From: Didymodactylos carnosus
Taxonomy: Eukaryota; Rotifera; Eurotatoria; Philodinida; Philodinidae
Assembly (NCBI GenBank): GCA_905250885.1
Contig: CAJNOQ010000019.1
Coordinates: forward strand, 46,310-110,309
Direction of reading: 5' to 3'
DNA length: 64,000 bases
Below the pieces are notes generated by a model, which was given only the letters and a program-made list of their open reading frames with translations, was not told the origin of the DNA and ran no database searches. Shown here in pieces: positions 47,501 through 60,397 of the stretch. The translations under genes were made by a program, and so were the position numbers. The number at the start of each line of letters is the position of its first letter. Position 1 is the first letter of the stretch.

Positions 47501-48448
47501 GTAACAGTAATATCTTCTCTCATCGAGAGTTCTAATTATTTTATTATTTCATATCTATTTTTATTTTTTCAGGGAAGTCCTCCACCAACTCGACGTATTA
47601 TCAAGACATACGCTCAGCCTGATGAAGAAGTGTATGCGTTTTGTTATAAATATGCTGACGATATCTGATAATAGAATTGATAATTTGAGTTTTTTTAGAT
47701 TAGAATTGGTTCGTCGTCCATCATATGCCACAAGGTTTCGTACAACGAGAGATAAATATCCGGCATTATCGCCTGTAAGAAGAACGGCAACCGTCGTTCG
47801 TCGTGTACCAGAGACATCGATAGTGGAAGGTAAGAAAGAATGAATATATGTACCTCACAGAAATAAATAACTTGAATTTGATTTTCATACTTAGTTCAAC
47901 GGTAAAAATCACGTAGAGAATTAATGTGTGCATCAATCATTGCACCATCTTGGCTAACTTAAACTGGACGCTACCTTTTATATAAAAAATAAATGGTTAT
48001 ATGTGGACTTATCTTGACAATCTTTTTTATCGTCAGATTTTTTTCTAGTTCTGTTTCTTCTTTTTTTTTCTATAACTGTCCATTTGTAAAGAAAACAACG
48101 GTTGTCAAGTATGATTCCATCATGAATTATTCGCAACATGTCAAAATTTACTATCATTTGTATAGAACGCAATATTTAACTTTTAAAACAGAATTTGCCT
48201 CAAGTCAACAGTTTTCTTCTATGTGATATTGTATACAACAGGAATGATATACGAAAAGGCTTTTAATCGAATACGTTTACGGTAGGACTATCAGTTAGTT
48301 ATTGAGTACAATAGTTTTAATATAGAGGACATGTTATTATTAAATGTTTGTCGTAGAATAAGCCCAGAAAGCCGTTGCCAAACTCAAACGACTATTGTCT
48401 CAGACTAACGCTCGTCAGAACGAAATTGCTTTAGCGTTTTCAAAATAA
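44538..48448 (+). CDS. KIF12: KIF12-like kinesin motor protein (19 exons, 607 aa)
   Basis: N-terminal kinesin, a microtubule motor; KIF12 relatives act in epithelial and ciliated cells. Exons: 44538-44632, 44704-44769, 44839-44917, 45187-45251, 45517-45573, 45635-45716, 45774-45923, 45979-46027, 46087-46173, 46243-46401, 46456-46539, 46602-46720, 46775-46879, 46938-47076, 47144-47201, 47262-47415, 47573-47631, 47699-47829, 48363-48448, total 1824 nt. The motor starts RVRVIVRVRP (about 48-57). The P-loop is GQTGSGKT (130-137), switch I NDHSSRSH (256-263) and switch II DLAGSE (294-299), all intact. [18 protein letters not shown] and [15 protein letters not shown] end the motor. Coiled-coil segments follow (about 400-427, 480-505, 580-601). 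KIF12 is chosen from [29 protein letters not shown] and the GHGITLMIACISP region; another small kinesin family is possible. Other first exons may be used (37478, 39890). Confidence 0.88.
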
Positions 48449-50666
48449 CAAAATGTTAGATGTCTGCAGTGCTCATGAATTTCTAAAGATTTATTCTAAC
48501 TTTTATAAATAGTTTTCCATAGTTTACCATTCACTTTAAATGTATTTTTAACGAGTCATTTCAAAATATTTGTCGATGTCATAAATTGCACTCAATCCGA
48601 AATTGTTTTGTAGTTGCTTTGTTACATTAGTATTTCTCTCATTCTATGTACGTGTTGACTGGTATCTAGTATTTATTTATACCAATCTTTTTTATTTTTG
48701 AAATTATCCCATTAATCTTCATATAATTTTATTGTTTTTCTGCAATATCTAGTTTACCAGCAGATATGACAGATCTATTGATATCTTGTTGTTCCTGTTG
48801 TTAGACTATTGGGTTCTTAATATATTTATCAATGTTCAGAGTGTTTATTGTCAATTAAGAATGGCTCATTTCATTCATCGCTTTCATGTGATTGATCCAC
48901 CAACAAATGTAATCACTTCTCTATTAACCAATTAACACATAACCAATTTTTCACCTTTCTATTTCAGAAACGAATATAAGTTTAAAATTAACTTTCTATA
49001 TGTTATCATTATTTCTAGGCATGCTTAGTCATCCAATGAATTTTCTAGTGTTGACAAGTCCAAGAAATATTTTATGTAAATTTGATCTTTGTTTGAGCAA
49101 CATTTTTGCCCTATATCTTTTTGTTTCAACATGATATCTACTATGTTAGTATTTTAAGACCGCCTCGAGCTGAATATCTGATTAGTAACGATATACTTAC
49201 ATGTAAACAGACCATGAATATATCGATAGATAGGTAGTTAAACTATATAATTAGATACAAAACAAGAGATGGAAATATACGTTCTACTATAGATCATTAT
49301 ATGGCAACAGCAAAAAAAAAAAAGAAGAAAAGACGATAGGCATCATACTTATTAAAAAATAGAATAAAAAGACAAGCCGCCACACTAATTTTGACATGCC
49401 GACAAAACACAATGATAAGCTTCCCTATATATTCCATATATAAAACAAATCATTAGCACATTCGACAATCACTCATATTCCTCATTCCATTGTTTTTACA
49501 ATCTAAATATAAATGATACACTTGACTATCATATACACGTTTCAAAATTACATCCACGATATGTAGATGTATATAAAAAGTTATCCAATTCTTAACTCGG
49601 AATTACAGTCGAAAATTTGAGGAATACAGTCATAGCAGTCGATGCTATTGATTCGCTGATGCAACGTTTTACAGTCTCTTTCTGTTCAATATGTGTTCGT
49701 GTATAATTAATCTTAAAAATGGACGTGTATTTTCCTCACACTTAAATACTTGAATTTCTTTTACGATTATCGGGATTTCAATGTTAACAGTTTTTAAAAT
49801 GTAGTTGAAAAAGTTAAAATTGAATAACGACTAGACTGTAAATGAGTCAAGCAGAAAAGAATAAAAGTTGGCATCAGTAGCTGGAATAGATTGTATAGAC
49901 ATTCGTTTAGATGATTGTAAGTGGCTATTCCTATCTATTGAATCAACATGATTTCAGTCAAATGATAAAAATTCACAAAACGAATTTAATCACAATCATT
50001 GATGCTAATACTACTGTACCATGGTTTGTATAGAGGTAACAGAAATAAAATATTTATTTCAAGTTAATATACTACTTATGCGTGGTATTTTCTAAAAATC
50101 TTTTTGAACAATAATAATAGTCTATCAATAAGTGATAAGTACACTCGATTCCAGCAGGATACTTATCACTCTCATAACTATTCTGTTCTTTTCTTAACAA
50201 AGTGGTTAATAAATGATTTAGCACAAAAAGACTAGACAAGAGACTTTTGGATAAAGTTGCAAGCAACGATTCGACAATGAATGTGTCCTACCTTTATAAA
50301 TGTAACATAAGAAAAGTATCTTGAAAAAATTTATTTATTTTTTTCTTTTAAAAATAATTACATTTCAATGTGCATGTGTTTTCATTCCCAACTAAACCAA
50401 AAATCATTCTTCATTTGTATATACGTAATGACATTTGACTAAAACAAATGATTGTTTGATCTTAAGTCGTTTTCGTTTGAAAATGAATAGAGTCAATGAT
50501 GATAATTTCTCAATGTCCCAAATGAGATTGAATGTGGTATTGTGATCAAATTTAAATTTATTTATAAATATTTGTTCGATGATTTCGTAACATAATAAAC
50601 GAATATATGTCGGCAACAAAAACAAAAAAAAAAAGCGGTTATCAACAAAAGTCTAAGAAGCTCATC

Positions 50667-50692
50667 TTTCTTCTTCTTCTTCTTCTTCTTCT
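50667..50692. repeat. (CTT)n microsatellite
   Basis: Eight CTT/TTC units in a row. Confidence 0.85.
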
Positions 50693-52723
50693 CGATACTT
50701 AATGAAATGCCGATGTGTTCAACACGTGTGGAAGAGATATCTATTTTGTTATTTTGACATATATATCCATCGTCGAGAATGTACCTGTTCATATTTAATT
50801 TTTTTTTAAACAAAAAGTAATACTTCTCAATAGATCAAAAAACATGATCATATTTCACTTCATAGAACTAATTAAATTTCTAACTTTTGAATAAATACAC
50901 GATTTTAATAAAGGTTAATATTTTTAAACATTTATCATAGTATAACTAGTTAGATTTTTTCCATAAAAGAAAACTATTATCAACTTTTGGATACTTATCG
51001 AAACATAGATACATGCTTTGTAATATATTTAAACAAGAAAACTCCAAGTGTTGCTAAAGAGATTATATTTAACAAATGTGTCTTTTAACTATGGTCTAGA
51101 GTAAAAACATTGCCTTGATAGAGTAATGTGTAAATTCTACTACTCAAGAAGATACAAATCTAAAAAATAAATCTAATTAAATATGGATAAAAGTCAGCTG
51201 TAGACAATTATCTCATGAGAAAATGTGATGATTAAAATGTAGCTAAATATATTTATTATTCGACACTTTCAATAGTTTATATCTCGCTATAATGAAGCTG
51301 AGATGTGTTACGGTCATTGGATCTTTACTAGCGTAGTTAGGAAAAAATAATGTTTCGCTTGTCTGACAGTGCCATACAGTTAAATATCAACACTATGAAA
51401 GAAATACTTATTTTAGAGAACTAGTTGTGTCTCTCAAATGTCATATATACAAATTATACTTATGTACTGAGTCTATATCATATTCGATAATCAACAAATA
51501 CACAGAGGGAATAATAACAAAAATATCTATCTATAAGGAGTAAACAGTACGTCATTTCTAAGATTGACAAAATACATTGTGGAATCGGAAGAAATATGTT
51601 CTAGAAGTTTCATATATTAAAAAAAACTTTTATAAAACTTGTGAATTTTAAGAGAAAATAAAGTTAAAACAAATCAGGTTGAAGATAAAAATAGTGTACG
51701 ATTTAAATTAAAGCTTTTTGAAGGAATAGATAAATTTTTATTAAAATCAGATTCGCTGAGAAATTGCGCTTTCAGATCTTAGAATTGAACGTGTTTTTAA
51801 CTCCTCTCCGCAATGTTGACTTTTTTGACTGCAGACTTATAAACTTTGAAAAATGTGCATGTCAACTTGTCTGAATCGCAAATGTCACCAATGTAAAATG
51901 AAATCTCCTTACACATTTCCATCCGCTTATCTGGACTTCAGAATATATCATCCTACAGATCCTTACTTTATGATTATACTGTCCAGTAGGATTGGAATGA
52001 ATTGAAATGGATTTTTTAATCTGTCCGAATCGGTAGGTACTTAGTCGGTAAAAGAATTTGAATGAAACAGTGAAAAACCGGCTAGTTTCTCTTATAATCG
52101 ATCACCTTCTGTTTATGAAAACTACATATCAAAGATGATGTCGGAAGAAAGTCATAACACTGATTGATCACATGATTGTGAAACCCTACTCTATCCTACT
52201 ATGCATAGAACTTCGATAGTTTGTACATATGCTTTGCCAGTTTAATCGAAAAAATTTGAAATCTTGTGTTTTTAGATTTTAGCGACAGACTCAAGAATAA
52301 GCACCAATACTCGGCTTGAGAAAATCACGGCTTTGAGCAAAGTTGTACATATTCTATACGAAAGGAAAAAAAACAATGTCTTTATTGACACAAAACAAGA
52401 GTTTATAGTGTAAGAAAATAGTTAAATATTTAAAAAGTTAAATAGTTAAATAATTAAAATAAATAGTTGTTGAACAATAAAATATGATTACTATTCTGTA
52501 AACCAATGAGATATTATTCTTTTTTTTTTAATCATCTCTGGTATAATCTTCTCTCGTATTCTCTATACGAAAAACTAGAAAGTATTTTCTTTCTTAAAAC
52601 CGGCAAAAATCGGCCGCTTTTCCTGATAAACCAGTACCAACTCCATCTCTGAAATCGCTATAGCATGGTAATGACATATCGAATAAAAAAACGGGCATTT
52701 TTTCCGGATTAAGCTGTTAAAAC

Positions 52724-52812
52724 TCAGTAAAAAAGAGTTCCATACGAAGCCTAAAAGCGTTTAGAAATGAGAACACTTCTGTTCGCATAAAATCTATTTT
52801 TTTAGAGCATAG
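52724..52812. repeat. Fragment related to the foldback at 29384-29721
   Basis: CTAAAAGCGTTTAGAAATGA and TTCGCATAAAATCTATTTTT parallel AAAAGGGTTTAGAAATGG and TTCGTACATAAATCTGTTTT at the right end of the 29384 element. Only one side is recognisable here. Confidence 0.45.
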
Positions 52813-53977
52813 ACTACTGATTGTTGACAGGAAGAGGATTTTTCCTCAAGCCTCAACATAAGTACATGAATCTCAAGTTCGCTTTGCATAATCAATCGTG
52901 GGAGGTATAGAGTAAGAAATCAATCACAAATTGCACAATAATAACTTTTTGATCAGATAAATAATATTCTGACTTTTAAAGTAATATACATCATGGATAG
53001 ATAAGATTTTGATTTTTCTCGAATCAATAGGAAAAAGGAAAAACGTATTTTTTGGAAGTTACACTGTCTTAAACTGATCAGTTGAAAAGTTCGATGAAAC
53101 CGATCAATTCTAACTTTGCTCTATAGTATCCTGAACTTTTGCCTGTTGGACACTTTTTTCCTTTTTTTTGGTGTTAGTATTTAGTCTGTATTGTATTTAT
53201 TCTTTATGTAAGTGTTATTATTTATGGATACTAAAACAGCGAGACTCACTTAGATGCATATGAAGTACTTACTTTTACATACATTTTTTATTTTTCTTCC
53301 TCTTTATTGTACGAATGAAAAAATAATCGTTATCCAATCAATCTAGACGTTGGTTGGTTATGTATAAAAATGAAGAGAAAAGAAATGAATAGAGAACAGA
53401 ACAGAACAATAAATATTAAAGGATTGGAAGATTCCCTTTTTTTATATCCGTTATCATTTCTTACTTCATGAAAATTCACCAATCATCTTTGTTGTCTATT
53501 TTCTCTTTTCATTTCTCTTTAATCTCTTGATTGAATAAAACTCTCACGCAAGCATTCATGCAAATAAAAATTACTTGAGTGATTTCAATCGAATTAAACA
53601 TAACGAATTTTACTGTTTTTACGTCATAACGTGTATCTCTTTTTATTTTGTGTTCTTTCTGTCTTTTCTCCATCAATCCAACAATCGAATGATAAGCGTT
53701 TTCGAATAAACGTTTTATGTATGTAATTCTATCAAGACCGACGATTTAGTAGAAGAAGAAGAAAAAAAAAATAATAAAATGAATGAAGATAGAATAAAGA
53801 TAGAGAGATAGATTGATAGATAGAAATGTATATAACTGAAAGCGCACAAAAACTACAATTCGACTGAAACCGACCGAAACGGAAAACCGAACCGTGAATT
53901 AATCGAACCATAGAAACCATTGTCGAGCGTATCGAAGTGGATCAATCCTAAATACTATATTTTATCGTAGATTTCAA

Positions 53978-56641
53978 ATGGGTATGTAAATTGTCTATGA
54001 GAATATAGAGAAAGAGGAGGAGGAAAAAGTATACACACTACAAATCGAGATAGTATTAAAATCATTTTATACTTTTTTTTAAGTTTTCAATTTTTTATTT
54101 TTATTTTTTTTAATTCTAACGTTTGTTCTTGACATGGTCTCTCATATTTATTTAATTAAGAGAAAACGATTTTAATATAAAACATGTTAAAATTTTAGTT
54201 GATAACATTGAGTAAGTACTTCACTAGTTTCTGTTCTACATTTGACAGAATAGAATAGTTTGACGTTGTCTTGTCGCGCTTTTTATATGTACTATATTCC
54301 ATAAAAAATGGTGTAGAGAAGAAACATAAAAGATTTGAAAAAGTCTTTTGTAAGATAAGTGACGGTTTTATCGCGATGCTGACTCTGTTTTTATTATAAC
54401 TTTTAAGAGAGTAGATAATGTAGCGTTGCCTTATTCGCTCAGTTTCTTAACTTTAGCATCAATCGTACGCTGCAAAAACAAAAGCAATCACATGTCCCTC
54501 GGGCAATGTATGAGAAATCATTTTAAAATAGCACACAGTGGCGTACGTTTTTCGGTAAAACGTTTTTTTGTGCTTAAAATATCCTTTTTAGCGAAACGTC
54601 TACGATCATGTTTATTTCTCATGGACCAGAAATAATTCCATAACAGATGATAGCTCTGAATTGAGTATTGGATAAAAGATGCTTGTTTTTTTAAGTTTAA
54701 GACTAAAGATGTGTCTACAAAAAATATTCTAGTATAATATTGCAACAATTATGTTATCAAACTATACATTTTATTTGTTTATTTTTAAATTTCATTGTAA
54801 ACATCTGACTCTAGTTTAAAAAACATGCATATCGAGTCTAAATTCGATATCTATTTTTCTCACTATAAAAAATAGTAAGTGTCAATTAATCGAGCGTATA
54901 TATCCGCTGCCATTTATCTTCCGTTGAAATTATTTACATTATAACTATAGATCTATACATAATTCACCTGTTACATTCAAGCATCCATCAATAATAAGAT
55001 AAATCATGATATATGTGTACGGAAATAAAGGCATTATTTGAGGAAGCAATTATACTGTGCGACAAAAATTAATCACTGGTTATAACAACAACCAATAAAA
55101 AGTAATTCTTCAACATCACAAACATTACAAATTTCGTACTTGAATATTTTGAAAGAAATCATCGACTATCTGCAATCATTTGAGCTTTAATATTGTTCGT
55201 TCTTTTTTTGCGTTTTTTAAAATTAAATATATTATCAGTGTATATAATAGAAAAAATGTCATCATTATTCATTTTCGCAAATGGTTCTGTTAAATGATGA
55301 TGCTGATAAAAGATCATCATCATCATATTCATGAACAAGTGTGAGAAAAACATTTAAAAAAGTAATGATTTCCCAACTGTGCGATAGTAGATCATATAAC
55401 ATATCAATTCGTGCTTTGATAAAGTGCATGTTTGGTGCCATTAAATAAATATCAAGCAGAGAAAATATTTATTGTAGAGTTAAGTCACATTCACAAAATG
55501 AAACTGATAAAATGTTTTATAAGAATCAATAAGCGATACATGTGATTAGCGAAATACTTTTCCGTTCCAATTGTACATTTCTATTTAACATGTTTTATAA
55601 GTTTTAAGATCTCTCGTTGATAGAATATCTAACGTTTTTCAATTAAAACTTTCGGACCATGGCTATAGTGAATGATATTTTTGCCTAATTTTAGCATCCG
55701 ATTTTTTAAATGATGCCGGATCAAATCAAAGTTATGGCGAAGTTAATCAGTTGGGTGGTGTATTTGTCAATGGAAGACCACTACCAACACCTATACGTTT
55801 ACGAATTGTTGAAATGGCCAATTTAGGCGTCCGTCCATGTGATATCAGTCGTCAATTACGCGTTAGTCATGGATGTGTCTCTAAAATTCTAGCACGATAT
55901 CATGAAACAGGTACAATTTCATAGTAATAAGATTTTTTTATATATTTTTTCACAATTTTCCATTTAGGATCGGTACTACCGGGTGCTATTGGCGGCAGTA
56001 AACCTCGTGTAACAACACCAAGAGTGGTGGCAAAAATTCGAGATTACAAAGTAAAAGATCCTGGCATGTTTGCTTGGGAAATTCGAGAAAAACTCTTATT
56101 AGACAATGTGTGTGACAAATTTAACGTCCCGTCTGTCTCGTCAATATCGCGAATATTAAGAAATAAAATTGGACCATTGTCACAACCAGCCGAACTTAAT
56201 ACGTCCGATTCCTCTAGTCCAAATGCTTACATGTCACCGTGTAAACCAATTTCACCACACAATAGCAATAATGGTGGAGGAACGGGAGCGAGTTGTCTAA
56301 AAATCGAACCTGTCCCAACGTCATGGACATCATATGATGCCGCACAGGCTCGTTATTTATATCCTATATGTAACTTGAGTGCAACACCATCAGCATCAGC
56401 TATGTGCTCATACACGCCATTTCAACAATTTGGCTCATTGGAGGCAGCTGTGAAAGGACAAGCAGCTGCAGCTGCCTTCGGGAGTACATCAAATTATGGT
56501 TCTGATTCTGTCAGTAGCGCTTTCTCACAACATCAGAATTCACCCTACTCATTTTTTGGCTTTCATTCGTATCAGAATCATCATAATCCTGTTAACCATT
56601 ATTCGCAATATTATATGCCAGTGACACAACAAGCATCGTGA
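53978..56641 (+). CDS. Pax1/9: Pax1/9 (Pox meso) paired-box transcription factor (297 aa)
   Basis: DNA-binding developmental regulator of the Pax1/9 class. Coding exons: 53978-53981 (ATG plus one base), 55695-55910, 55968-56641, total 894 nt. The paired domain spans residues 16-142, about the usual 128. It includes [54 protein letters not shown] and [27 protein letters not shown] and the RVTTP end distinguish Pax1/9 from Pax2/5/8, Pax6 and Pox neuro. No homeodomain is present, as expected. I see no octapeptide in residues 143-297, which are Ser/Asn/Gln-rich with a short poly-Ala run and a Tyr/His-rich end. The first exon is inferred: ATGG|gtatgt fits phase 1 of exon 2 and gives [10 protein letters not shown]. 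That call is less certain than exons 2-3. An intron splits the paired box after YHETG. Confidence 0.9.
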
Positions 56642-56680
56642 TTATTTCTCTTATTTTTTATCTAAGGACAAAAAAATACC

Positions 56681-56704
56681 GTGTGCGTGTGTGTGTGTGT
56701 GTGT
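56681..56704. repeat. (GT)n microsatellite
   Basis: About eleven GT units with one GC interruption, 40 nt after the Pax1/9 stop codon. Confidence 0.9.
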
Positions 56705-59700
56705 TTCATAACAGGTACAGACTGACTTTTTATATTAGATTGAAACCTTAAATGCTAAACGAGAATGTAATAGCTGCGAGACTGCAGGAACGAAGTTACC
56801 GCCACTCTCGTGTTCCATGCCCGATAAGATATTTTTCTAAAATTTAGTACTGATCTCCTCTCGCAGGCCTGAGCAATTATCAACTACTCAAAGTTTTAGA
56901 CGAAAATTTTAGGACTGGAGAAACAAAAGAAATACTTTTTTCCTGTACATATTCAAATATTTCCCTTCTCTCCTTCCAAGCCTGGTTCTTATACAGTCTT
57001 TTCTATATTAAACTGCGATTTTTTAAGTTTACATTTTTTTTTTGCTTTTCTACGACAAATATTAGACACTGTTTGTTCTCGTTTCCTTTTTTGCTATTCG
57101 CTTGAATTTATTTTGATAAGGGTCATTTGAAATGTCGCAAAATCATCGTTTTTACGTTAATCGTTTTTTTCTCTCGGTTATTCGACCATTTTTTCTCTCT
57201 TGTCATTGTATTTTGTTCTTTTGCACGTTTTACTTTTTGTTAGTAGCTTTTTAATGTTTTTTCCATTGAAAATTCATATAACAATTTTATATGCAAAATA
57301 GTGTTCAAATGAAAAAAATTTTGTCAGCCTAGATCCTTAGGGTCTAAACTTGAAGTCATTTATTTCCTATAAACTTTTATTTCTCTTTTAAAGTGAAATT
57401 TCGACAAAAAGTAGAGTCACCATTTGAGAACTATTTGTTTTGTATTCATCTGTCAATGATCTGGCTATCATCCTTTATAATGCACGCGTTTTCTAACCAA
57501 TAAGCAGAACGCATACCTTTGACCTCCAAATCCAAACGTATACTAATCTAAAGAACAACATTTATCACACATTGTAACTACTGTCTGTGTAATCAATCAT
57601 TCATCTTTCATTTGTTACGAAAACCTGAGTTAGAACACGTGCAGAGAGCTATGTACGGTTAATTAAGAAAATGATATTTCAGGTGCTACAGAAAAAGAGA
57701 ATATAACTACCGTTTCTCACTCTATGAACGATTGTCCAAAAATAAAACACAGAAAAATTTAAACATTTGGGAGCCGTCAAATATAAAATCTGTTTCATAT
57801 AGACTCACATATACACAAATTAATTCTGAAAGGTGTACAAGGGTTTATGTTCAGTTTAATGAATGACTTTTATCAGAATTTACAGAGCTTACTATATGTT
57901 CTTTGAAGATCAAAAAGTATGGTCTCTGTCAGATAGACTGATCTCGATTGAATAGACATTTTTTTTCCAAACTTTTGTTCAAAAAACATTAGAAACTAAA
58001 CATTAAATCATAAAATATTAAAAGTCAGAGTCAGCACCTACGTCTAAATCTCATGTTAGCGTTTGTTACTACTCGCAGGAATTGTTAGCGTTACAATAAT
58101 TGAATATATACTGATTTTTTTTTCGAAAAGTTCAATTTCTCCATTTGGCCAGCGTATCTTAAGGTTACGTACAAAGAAGAGATATTTCTCCTCTAGTTTT
58201 ATTTAAATTAAATTAAAAATTGTACGTTTATCTAATTAACGTGTTAAAGAAGTGAATGAATATGCAAAACAATCTTTTTGTTTTAGTAAGATAAGATCAT
58301 TAATTGAGTTTTTTTTCGTTCTACCGACACCACTATTGAAAAAAAAATCACATCAAAATTGACCCGATAATAAATAGATACAGAGTTGTTTTGATAGACA
58401 GTAGTCAGGTTTTTGTATTTTATTGTGCGTCTATCTAACTAACAAAAAGTTATTACTTTAAGCAATTTTTTGATATTGAATATCGTTAACTTAACCTTAT
58501 CTCTTTCGACTATATACATACATACCTATTGGTATGAAAAAGCCCATCATATTACTTCCATCCATCAATATATATGTGATCGGTACGAAACAGGTGATTT
58601 ACACTTCAATTTTTCAAAGAAGAAATATTCAAATGTTTTCACTACTCAACACCTATTTAACAAAACTCATTAATAACATCAGAACTTTTAAAAAATTATT
58701 GTTGTTCATATATACATGTCGTATTGTAAACGTGCTTTATTATTATTACTAAAGAAGAAGATATATACATGATATAAATGAGCAATATTTTTCACATGAT
58801 AAATAAAATTGAAATTGATCTCTTAGTGATCATATATTCTTGATAGATAGTATACTCCGGCTAAGAAGAACCAAACAAGGCAGCATCACACAGTTGAAAG
58901 GTTAACTAAATCTAAGTCTTCTGAATAAGAGCGTTTGTAGTGTTCACAAACAGTGTTTGAATATCATCAATCTATTTATTTCTTCAACATAATGAAAATA
59001 TTTGATTTCACGTTTGTATTGATAAAAAACAAGTAACCTTATGAAACATACATTTGAATCTTGATTCATTCATATATCTTTGACACAGTTCGTTCGAGTT
59101 TTATGAGGTTCTTTCTCGCTTTTTTTTTAAGTATCTAAAAAAAAATGATATATACAGATGGAAAAGGTCATTATTCTCATTTTCAGTCTCATTTAGGCGT
59201 GTTAAAAGCAACATTAACTCTCAATATAGATGCATGCTATTGCGTATTACGAAACTTTAAAACAAAACATATTTAGTTTGCCGTTTTATGATGTCTTTTT
59301 TGCAATAATGACAACAACAACATGCAAAGACAGAAAAAGTTGGCATTTGTTATTAATGAAACTGGTGCTGTTATCGAAAATTAAAGAGATGATTAACTCA
59401 TATACAGTTACCGTTATGAAGTTTCTTAAAAATCAATGAATGTTTAAACTCAACTTGAACTATCCAACCAAACTATACAGAAAAAATCTTATTTCAGTTT
59501 CAAAGTGTAACTATCTAATTAAGACTATATTCTTCTTTTAAGAAAAAGAAATTATGATGTGCTGGTTTCACCGAACCCAAAAAAAGTATATACATTCTCT
59601 ACTACTAATTTGGCTCATATTCGAGGAATCAGTATATCTCTGCTTAGGTTTGGAATCTTTTAGGTTGAAGTACATACATGTAACTAAAGAAAGAGAAGTT

Positions 59701-60291
59701 GTAGAACAAGTAATCGCTCACAGGAGCGCCCATCCTGTCATACTGTTGCGGCAATCGTCTCAAATTAATATTTTCAAGGATATATTTTTAAGTTTTAAAC
59801 AATTCTGAGTAGAAAAAAAATAGATTTGACATGAAAAATCGGAACTTCCAGCTGAAACGAGACAAGAAAGACGGTAACTGCACAAGAGAGTGGATTGTTC
59901 TTCATCACTTGTTTTATACGACTTTAGAAGAAAGGTATTTTGCGTTTTACGAAAGGAAGATTTATCCGATATCAATAGTTTCATCGAGCAACTTAAAATG
60001 CTGTTCACCTTTTTTTGTAACATGAATAGAAAACTACAAGCTACTACTCTGAAATCAAATGGAAAGTACACGTATAGTGAAAAACTACCACAGAATAGAC
60101 AAATAACGATCCGATCCTGAAGCGGCTACGAAACTTGCACGCGATTCGGTCTTTATCAGAATAGCTTTTTAAAGCATAACTAAATGCTCTTTGTTTTTCG
60201 TTTATCGATTAGCTAAAGGTTTATTGAACATTTGATTAATGTCCGATGGATACCACTGAAATTAAATAGCTTTTTTGCACTGTACGATAGA

Positions 60292-60397
60292 GATGGGCCC
60301 TCAAAAAGAACAACAAATATTTCTCAGGCTGACTGGATCCTGTTACAACAAATGTATGATCCAGTAGTAGAAAACCACACCACACGGAGCCCCTAAT
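60292..60397. repeat. Possible small MITE with inner hairpin
   Basis: CTGGATC and GATCCAG form a perfect 7-bp hairpin around an 18-nt loop near the centre. GGGCCCTC at the left and GAGCCCC at the right are weakly complementary. No target duplication was seen. Confidence 0.3.

Larger units (their letters stand above)
48449..53977. other. Intergenic between kinesin and Pax1/9, no gene seen
   Basis: AT-rich with no supported frame on either strand. It holds a (CTT)n run (50667-50692), the foldback fragment at 52724-52812 and T/A tracts. Its last kilobases should include the Pax1/9 promoter; no element could be named. Confidence 0.45.

Noticed and set aside
59554-60120. Cluster of overlapping 64-84-codon frames
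   Set aside because: Composition follows local base content, frames overlap on both strands, and no domain or splice pattern is present.
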